Below, one piece after another: positions 53,946 through 64,000 of a DNA stretch of 64,000 bases. The notes beneath the pieces are model-generated. The model searched no databases and was not told the origin of the DNA. It saw only the letters and a program-made list of their open reading frames with translations. Source of the DNA: Deroplatys truncata (taxonomy: Eukaryota > Arthropoda > Insecta > Mantodea > Mantidae); the NCBI GenBank assembly GCA_030765065.1, contig CM060981.1:231019152-231083151 (forward strand), written 5' to 3'. Position numbers and translations under genes: made by a program. The stretch's first letter is position 1, and each line of letters starts with the position of its first letter.

Positions 53946-54702
53946 GAGAAATAGTTGCAGCAATATTTATAAAATGTTTTGCACCTATTCTCACCATTGC
54001 ATACTAAGCAACTGCGAAATTCAGTTTTATTTTCTGATTCCTTATGAATTCCTTTTTTAACACGATGGTCTTTGTGTTTTGAGCTCCTATCCATTTCCAT
54101 CATTAATTTTCTTCCTGTGTCCTAACAAAATAGCCATGTGTTCATGTTCACTTTACAAGCTCCTAGCAAACATCCTTCATTGTTGATGGATATCAATCAA
54201 AGGAGAAAAGTAAGTGGCACAGCAGTTGTTAATATTAAATACTGGGAATTACTTTTGAAAGAAATAAAGCAGTCAGTTTTACCAACTCAAGAGGTAAAAA
54301 CATTAATGTACTTTTATTTTCAAGTTTCAAAATACTCAAATATGCAAGAATTACCATCTCAGATATGAGTTGCCCGGTACACAGGACATTTAGCACAAAT
54401 CTGGAACTGTTCCTGTAAAATCCAGGATGTCTGCCAACCCTGATCCTGGCCCAAGACTTAAGTGTGCATAAATGTCAGTAGGTTTGCAGGCATGTAAAAG
54501 AATTAACACAGAATAAAAGTATGGCGTATCTACTGGTGGTGCTGATATGACTGGCTGTTACTAGCATTGTTAAACATACTTAATTATTTTTGTCTAAGGG
54601 TTGTTACTATCTGGATTGCCAAAATCTGTAAATACAGGGTTTTTTCAGTTTTCATAGCGTTTATACACACAAAACCTAATGTGTTTTAAATTTATCTTTC
54701 AG

Positions 54703-54905
54703 ATTCACTCTGCACAAAACAAATATTCACAACAGAACTTATTGATGGTATTTCTGTGGATAAGTGTGTGGATTTAGATGTGGAGACCAGGAAACACATA
54801 AGCAGATTGATAATGGAACTGTGCCTTAAGGAATTATTTGAATTTCGTTACATGCAAACGGATCCCAATTGGTCAAACTTCTTCTACAATCCAGAGACTA
54901 GACAG
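54703..54905 (+). CDS. COQ8: COQ8 exon F, catalytic loop
   Basis: It follows ATCTTTCAG and ends AGACAG before GTATTA. With the G from exon E it encodes DSLCTKQIFTTELIDGISVD and then LCLKELFEFRYMQTDPNWSN and FFYNPETRQ. QTDPNWSNF is the UbiB version of the kinase catalytic loop, with the metal-binding Asn and conserved Asp. It ends in phase 0. The next expected block, starting with LLDFGA (the DFG equivalent), was not found up to 64000, so the C-terminal 150 or so residues probably lie beyond the window. Confidence 0.96.
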
Positions 54906-56574
54906 GTATTATTCCTCATAATAAATAGTAATTGCAGCTATAATCCATTCCAAACCAGAGTTCCCTTTGATGTAAACAAAAGTACGTGCTTCTGCTTGTC
55001 ACAAACCTAGGCACATACTCTTATGCCAATGTAAATAGTTCCTTAATAAATATATTGTATCATGAACTATTGGGATAGGAAAGCTATAAAACCGCACATT
55101 TTATTGTGGTTATCTTAAGAACTCAAAGGGATTACAAGGTATGATTTTCTTAATGATGTCTGCTATTGCACTAGTGCTGAGAGTATCTTGCTTGTTAATT
55201 ACCAAGTATATGTATGACTGCCATTGTTTTGCATACACGAAAAATGCAGTAGTGAATTCCCAGAAGTGCTATCTGAGTACCGAATAAATACTTTGCATAA
55301 CACAGGAAATATGATAAGCGATTAGTCATTCATAATATGCTAGCACATTATGCTCAGCTCAGGTAATCTTGTGATTTAATCAATTAGTTTTTTGAGTGCT
55401 CATGACAGAGGAAGGTGCGTGTAGTGCGAATAAACTGTTCAAACACAAAAGGGGGAAGCCGTTAAAAAAATGCCGAATAACAAATAATATTTAATGTGTT
55501 CCATGGTTGCAGTAATGGGTATTAGAAATTAACATCCAAGTTTACAGGCGTTTCAGTGAAAAGTGTAACCAAAGTGCACAGCGAATATAAACAGACATAA
55601 TAGAACATAATGGAAGAGGAGAATAAAATGTGGGCACTCGATTTTGTGTGCAACAGTGTTGTGAATAAGCTTGTCATTAACTTGGAGGATAGTTCTTATC
55701 CCAATATGGCAGCTGAGTCATCTTCGGAGGATTCAGATTTGGATGTTGCACCTTTGCCTAGGATTGTGATTAACTTAAGTCAAATTATTATTTCCACATG
55801 CTTATAAAATCAATTTTTAGTTCTGGTTGCATTTTGAATTATGATTTTCATGCGGGGTACCTTTTTGTAGATTGAAACAATGTTCAGCTGTAAGTGATAT
55901 GCAGCAAACATGCGCGAGAGGAAGATGCAGCCATTAGGGGTGGGGATTGTGAATTACTTTCATGCAGATAACACAGAGAGTTTGTTTACAGTCAGAGGCT
56001 CTGCTTTGGATAATGTAACAGAGAAGCAAATTATACATATATATAAAATCCACATAATTAGCTATTACATACTTTCCTTGCCTTGTTAATACAAATTTTA
56101 AATTCAGAATATATTTCTCTATTAATCAAGTGTCTTCAACTCTTGCCCTTGGCGGCGGGGGTGGGGCTGCAATGGCGACAGTAAAAGAGAATCATTTATT
56201 ATAAAGATAATTCTTTAGTATGTATCAGATGACGTTAATAATGGCAATTTCTTGCTATATGCTATTGTTAATGTGGAAGGACTGCGGAGGATAACCGGTT
56301 GACAATGTATTGTACCTCTAACTCTATCATGAGTCTGATTGTAAGAATGGAGTTAAGATGGTACTTCTCTTTGTAAGATGGAACTTCAGACTTACACATT
56401 CTATATTTTTCTGCATGAACTTGTGCTGCCTGTTGCTCATGTAACTCCATTGTTAGTCAGGTCAGTAATGAAACCAGAAGATGATAGATGGGATGGCAAG
56501 CATATCTATTGTGTTTACAATATTGTAAAACAATGAAGTGAACCTATAGAATTATTGATAGGAAGAAAATCTTT
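54906..56574. other. Unassigned sequence downstream of COQ8 exon F
   Basis: It contains one short frame at 55610-55807 (MEEENKMWALDFVCNSVVNK, then an acidic SSSEDSDLD stretch) with no recognised motif. It could be a host exon or a transposon remnant. Nothing else was identified. Confidence 0.35.
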
Positions 56575-56582
56575 ATTATAAT

Positions 56583-57603
56583 TAAAGACAAGAATTCCAT
56601 GAAATGCATGTTGTTATAGTATCATTGGACATAGCTCAAACTTAGTACTTATCCATTTCATTACTGATTCCAAATATGTGTAATTTTTCCATGCATATTT
56701 CGACCTTTTTGGGGATAAAAACATGCATAATGCATATATAAGGCATTTTTAGCTTAATTATGCACATAATATACATTATTTTCAGTTTAAATGCAGGTTT
56801 TAATAGTTTTGAGTAGACACCTCAGTTTTTTGATTTTATGATCCTTATTTTTGCTTCAGGACTCAGGATTGAAGAAAGAAAAGGGGGGAGAAATAACAGA
56901 AATAGAAAGTTAAGATTTCACAATAGGGTGATGACTTTCCCAGAATTTTAGTGACAGCTCTCTGCAAACCACCTGTCAAAAACAGATTTATTTATCCACA
57001 ACAATCAGCGCAAGCCTTTAATTTTGCGACAATGGAAATATGGTCTTCTAAGTCTGATATCGCATCTGACGCAACAAAGACACAGCTGCAGAGCGGTCTT
57101 GTGGAATTTGAACCAACCTTAATAGCAATTTTGATTCTTTTAAAACTGAAATCATTCGCTAAACTGTATTCACAGTATGTGTGTACGTGTTATTCTGTTT
57201 GCAGGTATTAATGTGTTTCTAATATGCCTCCAATTAAAAGTTCCAGAAGTGTACTCCTTACATAGTGGATAAAAGGGAAGGATTTTATTAGATCAGATGC
57301 GGATGTTGTGTTCTGTGATTGTTGTTAGTAAAGAGGTAGGCTACTCTTTTTCCAAAACTTTTCTATGGCACTTGTTCTTTGTGAAACATTACAAACTTTA
57401 TTTTAAATAATTAATTAAATGAGAATGCCAGTTTCTTTATAAAGATCATATCCATATAGGAAAGTGAATTCATGAATTGGGAACAAAAATGTTACCGCAC
57501 ATTTTAATCGTATTTCTCACGTGATCTTGTGTAATTTGTAGTTTAATAGTGCATGAATGCATGCATTTTTGGGATTTTATAGTGCATGGAATTCTCGTCT
57601 TTA
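56583..57603 (+). mobile_element. hAT-type element, 8-bp TSD
   Basis: Perfect 8-bp duplications ATTATAAT (56575-56582 and 57604-57611) flank inverted ends TAAAGACAAGAATTCCATGA and (reverse complement) TAAAGACGAGAATTCCATGC. 1021 bp. Near 57223 a remnant frame starts MPPIKSSRSVL, then WIKGKDFIRSDADVVFCDCC, which resembles the zinc-binding N-terminus found in some hAT/CGGBP1-like proteins. There is no transposase core, so it is non-autonomous or decayed. Confidence 0.85.
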
Positions 57604-57611
57604 ATTATAAT

Positions 57612-59028
57612 GAATAAAGAACTTGTAATGAATCTTGAAATATCTCCAATTGATTCTATAAATAATTTTTGTTTTAACTTCCACTATTTGGCATTAACAT
57701 AATGAAATCGACAAAAATAAACAAGATGATGAGCTGAAAAAACTATTGATTAATAGCGAAACATATTCTTAATTTAAAAACTTGTGTGAACAAGTGAAGT
57801 TTACACAGTAGAAGCTCCATTATTCATCACTCGGTTAACTACCATTAGCTTATTATATGCCTATTTTACATTTTGCAAAAGTCGAGCTATTCATGAAACA
57901 AACTTCATCTAGGATGTGTCCTGGATATGTATTTGCAGGTAGTTTGAGTATCTTGTATATCAACAGATGACTTCAGTATTCCGAAAATTCTCAAGTGAAG
58001 TGCACTTTAAAACAATGGAACATAAGTCTGTGTTACATTGCTTCCTGTGCAAGCATGGCAACAATGTTATAATTTGAATACAGAATGAACATGTACTCAT
58101 AAAGTTAGTCTGATGCCTTTAGCTGTGTAAAGGTTTAGTTTCAAATCATACATGCAATCAGACAATAATAGTGATCATAATGCATTCTTGTTGCCTGGCG
58201 ATGTACCTACAAAATTGATGAAAGATGAATTTGAGTGAGTAAATGTGTGCTCTTCTATTGGTTTAGCTTAACAAAAGTCTGTAATCTCTTACCACACAGC
58301 CCTGCCCTGCAGATAACAATTACCTTTATTGCCATATTTCTAAGTGTACAAGAAATATAACATAGGACTCATGTGTTTAGTGAAATGGATTATCTTTTAT
58401 TTTCGGTTAACTGTCAACCCCATCCCCTCCATTATAATGGTTAATTGTACTTTGTAATTATACTGGTTATATATTTGTATTATTTCTACTGTTACAATTC
58501 TCTTTCAAATTTCTCTTTTGTAGCTAAAAGAAAAGTAATACTAGCATAAGTGTCAGTAATGTTTATTTAATCACCTTAATCACAATAATTATTATCATAA
58601 TAATGACCACAATTTAAATGTTTATCAAAAAATGATGCTTTGATTTTATCTTTACTTCAGAATGTTAAAGTAATTGGTTGAATTCTTGAAAGTTATGTAT
58701 TGCAATTAGGCAGCTTGTTTGTTAGAAATTGAAGATTTTAGAATCATATTAACAAAAAAATATCCTGCTCTTAGACATGAAAGATAAGTAACAACGATAC
58801 AATCAATACAGTTAAATGCTCTTAAGCTGATAGTTGTTTCTGTCTACATCACTTAGCCAAATTTATTTAGTGGTACGTCTTTCAAAAGATTTGCTTTTAT
58901 TCTCAATCAGATGCTGGCTGCTGCTGGAATTGAGGAGGTTCTGTTGTCTCTGTGGTGTTGCTTTGATGAAACTATTTCAAAGGTTGTTTCCAGGGTATTT
59001 CAAAGTTGAATACTCAGGGTTGATTTTT
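57612..59028. other. Unassigned AT-rich sequence
   Basis: No exon matching the missing COQ8 C-terminus and no element ends were recognised. Confidence 0.4.
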
Positions 59029-60036
59029 ACTTTCTCCATATATACCTGGTAGGCACAGAAGGTATTGCATTCCATCCAAAAATTCTGTACTGAGATTTCA
59101 CCCAAAATATGTTTTGAGGCCCCCTGAATTAAAAAAAAAAAAAAAAAGAGAAGAATTTTGTGTCTGTGAACAGCATAACTCAAAAACAAAAAGTCGGATA
59201 AACATCAAACTTTGTATTTAGGTCACTACCTTCCAAAGATCCGATACAAAGGTTTTCAAGAAAATCCCACACTCCAAACTACCCTTTACAGGAAGATTTT
59301 CAAATCTTTTTCAATCACAGATTCATATCTATTGTAATTGAAAGTACTTTAACTAACAATTTTCTCAATTGAATTTCAAGTCATATTGAATCGTTAGATG
59401 ACTGAAAATAAGTAATGGTCTCTTAAACCAAATTATAGTAATATAGTATTTACTTCTAATGATAAATCAACAAATTTTCTAAACACTGCACCTAATGATT
59501 TTGATTAAATAACCATGTATTAAAGATATTTACATGACAAATAAAATGTATATCTTGAATTGTTTGGGAGTAGCCCTTGAAATCCTCTTCATTCAGAAGG
59601 AATTTTGTATAACCTTGTATAACTGGTAAACGGTAAGTGATGATGAAAACGTACTACACAAAAAAAGTAGATCTGTTTAAAACACACAATTTATTTCAAT
59701 TAACTTTTTGTGGCATCAGCCATTTTTGTAATATCCGTTGTTATGATTGGAATACTTAGCCATTCTTTTCAAGTCCTGTAGATTTTCAGTTGTTTCTCGC
59801 GATTGCATGGAAAGAGTACGGAATTTTAAGGTCAGCATATAGCATCCAGTTGTAAAACATTTGAGTATCACTGTTCCCTTTGTATCTATAACAAAATGTG
59901 TACTGCAACTATTTACAGAAAGGTTTATCTCGATTAAAATGAAATAGATAGCAAAATAAACTTTCATAAGAATAATTTGTATATCCACTAATAAGCTATA
60001 GAGGATAGAGAAAGTTATGTGGATGTAACACATTAA
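59029..60036 (+). repeat. R-family repeat, copy 6, diverged subfamily
   Basis: It starts ACTTTCTCCATATATACC and ends GTAACACATTAAA before a T run. It is clearly homologous to the other R copies, but with many substitutions and an extra segment near 59310-59480. The 50617-51144 fragment belongs to the same subfamily. Confidence 0.8.
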
Positions 60037-61051
60037 ATTTTTTACGATGTTTTCTTAAGTTGTGAGGTATCAACTAGGTTTTTGAGGGACTTTAATTCTG
60101 GATTAATTTTTGCTTTTGTTGCTATACTCCCTTCCAAAGAAGAAAGCGATTGACATTTTGCGGTGAAATAGAGGTGGCTCTGCCGCTTATTGCGACCATA
60201 CGGAGAGCACATTATAATTATGTGTACAAAGGCAATTGGGTTGTGCCTGCATTGTAGGGTGAGTATTGTTTATATTCATATATGAAGGCAATTATAAAAT
60301 AATGAATCTACATACAAAGGATAGAACATGCAAGAATATATCTGTATAAAGATCTGCATTAACAAAGGAGACCTACCTGTGAAATATTGATACTTATTCT
60401 AATAGGAAAATGCCGCTGATTCTCTCACAGAGTATATTTCTTGGACTTGTCCTTTAATTGGGATACTTTTACCAAATACAGTTTTATTCGGTTACCGAGT
60501 ATGCTCAATTTTTTGTTTGGCTCACTGTCTTTGTCACTATTTTTGGATATTGTTAAACATCCATTAAAAGTGTTAACACAATTTGCAAATGTTCACAACA
60601 CATGCACAGATACACGGACTCAAACACACGTAAACACAAAGCAAATAACCAAACAAAATGATGCAAAATAACTTGTCAGTACACAGGCAATCTCTAAACT
60701 GATGTAAATACATTGCAAGCTGTGGCTAAAGGAAGCCACTGTTTATAACTGCAGCGACAGCAGAAGATAAGACATGTGGTTCATGTTACTGCAAATGGTC
60801 GCTCGCCAGGTACATCATGCTAATCACGTGTTACAATATCGGCAACAAGGTTTTTGCATCTTTTGTTGCTATGGAAACATCTTAGTTCTAATTGGTCCTT
60901 CTAATAGTTACTACGATAACCACTATGACATATCCATCCCCTCCCATTCTTTAAAGCTTTCTGCCATGTGGTTAGTAACTGTCAACCCCTTTCTTGGTTG
61001 GTGCTGAGTTTAAATATGCAGCCACTGTAGATTTTTCTTCTTGTGTGTATT
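60037..61051. other. Unassigned sequence
   Basis: No recognised feature. The right end may be 3' flank of the Penelope-like relic. Confidence 0.35.
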
Positions 61052-61342
61052 TTATGTTTCTGAAGTACGAGTCTTCAGATTTCTTTTAGTTTTACCAAAG
61101 TACTGTTGGCATTTATTGTGTGTCTGGTCTATGTTTTTTGATATAACATCTTTTGAATTCAGTAGGTTTTGGATGGAGTAGTTATTCTTTGGGGTATATC
61201 TTTTGTTCCTTGTTGATATTTTTTTAATTTTTTGGGAACTCTTATAGGGTATGTGAAATTTTATGTGTGAACTATTTTTTCTCAATGAATAAGTGTATTT
61301 TTGATAAATTTCATGCTTTTGGCTTTGATATCTGTTTTTCAA
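61052..61342 (-). mobile_element. Penelope-like retroelement relic
   Basis: The - strand frame contains IKFHIPYKSSQKIKKISTRN, then NYSIQNLLNSKDVISK and CQQYFGKTKRNLKTRTSE. This order resembles the junction between the reverse transcriptase C-terminus and the GIY-YIG endonuclease of Penelope-like elements, where YIGQTGRSLKTR-type sequence is conserved. Only about 95 residues remain and key residues differ, so the call is tentative. Confidence 0.45.
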
Positions 61343-61577
61343 TTGTACTTGTGTTGAAGCCTCTTAAGTTCTGCAGCAGTTTAAGAACAACATTGAGAAA
61401 TGTGTGCACTAGACAGGAATGCAGATAAATCTACTCTCATTTTGTGGCCACCCTGTATGGCCTTAAAATCACAATGATTCTTGCAGTGGTTGAAAGTTAA
61501 AAGCATTAAAACTTGTAGTTTAATCTATGACTAAAGCAGACATCTTCAGAAGGTGAAGGCAACAACACCTCGTTTTT

Positions 61578-62468
61578 ACTTTCTTTACTATGTATAGTAA
61601 GTAGGGGAAGTATTGTATTCCACCCAAAAATTCAATATCGAGATTTCACCGGAAATACATGTTTTGAGACCCAAAAAAAGCATTTTTGCAAACATGTCCA
61701 TGTGTGTGTCTGTCTGTCTGTGAGCAGCATAACTCAGAAACGAACAGTTGGATAAACACCAAACTGGGTATTTAGGTTCAGTATCTTCCAGAGATGCGAC
61801 ATGAAGGTTTTTAAGAAAATCCCCACATCCCAGATTACCCTTTACATGGAACATTTTTCGAAAATTTTAATTTTCTCAAAAATGGCTCTTAACGATTTTG
61901 ATTAAAATATCATATGTTTAAGATATTTTCATGATAAATAAAATGTATATCTTGAATTTTCTGGGAATGTCTCCAAAAGTATTCTTCATTGTGAACAACT
62001 TTTGCATAACTGGTAAACCATAAGAGATATGCAAAATTTTACTACACAAAAAATGTAGATCGCGTTAAAATACACAATTTATGTCGTATACATTTTTTTT
62101 GTTGAGTGAACCATTTTCGAGATATTGGTTGTTATTCCCTTAAATTTTTCAATAGGTACTTATTTTCTCAAATGAGAATTCGTTATTCATTTTTTTGTCT
62201 TGGATATGCAAAGAGTATTAATCTGTGGCAAAGGGAATGGTGCTGCACCTAGCAACCAGGTATTAAGAGATATGTATGTGCTTAAAGGCTACTGTATTTC
62301 TATATTGCCCTTGTAAATATATATTCCCCTTACATCTACAAGAAAATTAGCAATAAGATAGAGTCTGCAAATGTTTATCTCGATTAAGATGAAGTAGATG
62401 GAGAATACGCGTTTGTAAAAATAGTTTGTACAAGAGTAGAGAAAGTCATGTGAGTGTAACACATCAGA
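61578..62468 (+). repeat. R-family interspersed repeat, copy 5
   Basis: It starts ACTTTCTTTACTATG after TTTTT and ends CACATCAGA before TTTTTT. Highly similar to copy 1 throughout, including TCTGTCTGTGAGCAGCATAA. Confidence 0.92.
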
Positions 62469-63390
62469 TTTTTTAATAAGGATTTTTGGTTTTGGGTAGT
62501 CTGCTTTATGCACCCTCATTATTGGAAATACCAAGGCATGTATTGTTGCTGCATCATAGAGCATGAGCGAAGTGAAGATTGTGCTGGGTATCTGCTATGG
62601 CCGGAGTTCTGACGGAGACCATAGCAAATAGTTCAAGATTTAGGATGAATTACGCTTTATTAAAAAGAAAAATTAAATGATTTCGTTTGACCATGTGTTG
62701 GTTTGTTAGATTCTGTCAAGCCTGTTGGCTTCACTGTGTGGCTACAGCATCTAGATTCTGATGGATAAGTGTAGATGTTGATGAAGGCATGTTTAGTGGT
62801 GAAAGCTGTTCCATGGGATTGTAGAGCTGTAAGAAGCCTTTGTCCAAGGCACAGAGAGATGAAACGGTGCTAAGCTGTTGTTGGCAGGTAGTTTTGCTGT
62901 ATGAATGTGGTGGCGGTGCTGAGCGATTGGAGGTCCTGGACTCTGGCTTTGAATGTTTTGGAGTTAGCGGAGGCATGCGTTGACCTATATGTTGATGGTG
63001 GTGGTGAGGGTGGCAAGCAGTAGGTGATGTTCAGGACTTCTGCAGTTGGTCTACGTAGTGGTGGTAACCACTGTAAACATAATAGCTAATTATTAATTTC
63101 AATTAATTATATATCTAATAATAATAAAATAATAGCTAATGTTGGAGCAAGTCTACGAAAATTGTCACAAGTAGTAGTTCAGGAGTTATGCATTGAGATT
63201 GCAAGAAGCCTATGCAAAGCCTGCCCACCAAAGAATAAAACTTCAATGAAACAAAGGAAATCCATAAAAGAAGTTTATGCGGACATGGATCATTATGATT
63301 TTTCCAGCTGATTGTGCAGTTTTAAAGTACAAGGAAGATTACCAACAAAAGATCAGGGCCACATTGTCATGCGATCTTAAAAAGGATTTG
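62469..63390. other. Unassigned sequence
   Basis: No confident gene. A short + strand frame at about 63133-63309 (NVGASLRKLSQVVV, then KTSMKQRKSIKEVYADMDHY) is open but unrecognised and ends at a TGA. Confidence 0.35.
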
Positions 63391-64000
63391 TTAACCCTCC
63401 GTCAGGCGCGCGCTTTGGTAGAACGCCGTTAGTCGCGCGGGGCCTAGTAGACCCGCGCTATATTTTTGTTGTTATTGTTTGTATTTTTGTTTTCTGTCGT
63501 TTATTTTCTTTTTTTCCTGTTTTTACCTTTATTTAGATTAAGCGTACAAGGCTTTAATTAATAGGTATTATCTTACAACATAAAAGTACAAGCTAAAATA
63601 TGAGTACATATACATTATAAATTGTATTACAGTAAGTATAAAGAAATACATTGCCATTTCCAGGTATTCATACAACTTGTAATTTCAAATGTTCAGTTAC
63701 TCAGAATCATCTACTATTTCACCCGTGTTTTCCCCAACTAAGCAACTATCGCAAATAATTTTAACATGTTTGCTCAAACACAGGGGGGTGTTGCATTTCC
63801 CACATACATATTTAGTTTTGCAGTTCATTTTGTCTTTGTTGCTGGGTTCACATCGTTTCCTTTTCAATGTGCATAGTGGTGTATTTGACAATTCATCTAC
63901 GCTGGATTCTTCAGGTTTATATTTTGTCAAAAGTACTTTCAAATCATCGGATAGATTTGATGCTGTTGCTCTCCTTTGTAGCTGTTGCAACAGTAAAGCT
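63391..64000 (-). mobile_element. piggyBac-like element, one end
   Basis: A TTAA target at 63391-63394 is followed by the terminal sequence CCCTCCGTCAGGCGCGCGCT, the CCC-start and TTAA site typical of piggyBac elements. GC-rich subterminal sequence follows to about 63463. The transposase 3' end lies inside on the - strand. The rest of the element is beyond the window. Confidence 0.85.
63697..63990 (-). CDS. piggyBac transposase, C-terminal cysteine-rich domain (partial)
   Basis: The last 97 residues read right to left and end at 63697. The Cys-rich domain is clear: KRKRCEPSNKDKMN, then YVCGKCNTPLCLSKHVKIIC and DSC. This is the C-x(n)-YxCxxCxxPLC-x-H-x(4)-CxxC zinc-binding pattern that piggyBac transposases use to bind their ends. 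The frame stays open to the window edge, so the catalytic DDD domain would be encoded beyond 64000. The Cys that usually follows RC by two residues is not present (RCEPS), which may weaken metal binding. Confidence 0.8.
   Translation of the reverse strand: MQQLQRRATASNLSDDLKVLLTKYKPEESSVDELSNTPLCTLKRKRCEPSNKDKMNCKTKYVCGKCNTPLCLSKHVKIICDSCLVGENTGEIVDDSE

Noticed and set aside
55610..55807. Short frame with acidic stretch as a new gene
   Set aside because: Only 65 codons, no motif and no splice context that I could tie to a gene; kept only as part of an unassigned region.
58909..58981. Possible next COQ8 exon (MLAAAGIEEVLLSL frame)
   Set aside because: It does not match the expected LLDFGA segment or other C-terminal COQ8 blocks.
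63133..63309. Open frame near the piggyBac end as a host exon
   Set aside because: No recognised family and no clear splice sites; could equally be transposon remnant.

Overview
The window is animal DNA, most likely from an insect with a large, repeat-rich genome; a cockroach- or termite-like lineage is a guess, not something the sequence proves. It is AT-rich, has long introns with GT-AG boundaries, and is packed with arthropod-type mobile elements (mariner, Tc1, pogo/Tigger, hAT, piggyBac, APE-type LINEs, tRNA-derived SINEs, solo LTRs). There is no sign of bacterial gene organisation.

Only one host gene is recognised with confidence: a COQ8 (ADCK3/ADCK4, UbiB family) atypical kinase-like protein needed for coenzyme Q biosynthesis in mitochondria. 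It lies on the + strand as six exons (8960-9327, 20056-20281, 28324-28448, 36467-36689, 36777-36917, 54703-54905) that join in frame. The 5' exons (mitochondrial targeting region) and the 3' exons (DFG segment and C-terminus) were not found. Its introns run from 87 bp to about 17.8 kb, and nearly everything else in the window is transposon sequence inside or beside them.

Layout: 1-8.6 kb holds a mariner 3' end, a LINE relic, a 0.9-kb interspersed repeat (R family), a mariner nested in a SINE, and a Tigger-like element. 10.6-15.4 kb is a full-length 4.7-kb LINE on the - strand. 16-19.4 kb has a fold-back mariner, a LINE relic and an R copy. 20.9-25.1 kb has two pogo-like non-autonomous elements in opposite orientation flanking a full-length mariner. 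26-31 kb has LINE relics, SINEs, a perfect 128-bp palindrome beside a COQ8 splice donor, and a Tc1 element. 32.4-36.3 kb has a solo LTR, a second fold-back element and a mariner carrying a SINE. 37.2-41.9 kb is a second, nearly intact copy of the same LINE. 42-52.7 kb holds degraded mariners, R copies, an IS630-like element, a second solo LTR, and a 5'-truncated RNase H LINE nested in an R copy. 53-64 kb has a SINE, a hAT element, two R copies, a Penelope-like relic and the end of a piggyBac element.

The most notable observation is the architecture of the 4.7-kb LINE. In both copies ORF1 and ORF2 share one reading frame, separated only by a single UAG codon, and the start of the endonuclease has no in-frame AUG. 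This suggests that ORF2 is made by stop-codon readthrough. ORF1 also carries a 2A-like NPGP motif directly after a hydrophobic segment, so one element may combine two translational recoding signals. Other points of interest are the R family with asymmetric terminal inverted repeats (possibly Helentron-derived), two transposon derivatives built as fold-backs with two transposase 3' ends, the perfect palindrome, and several nested insertions with clear target-site duplications.
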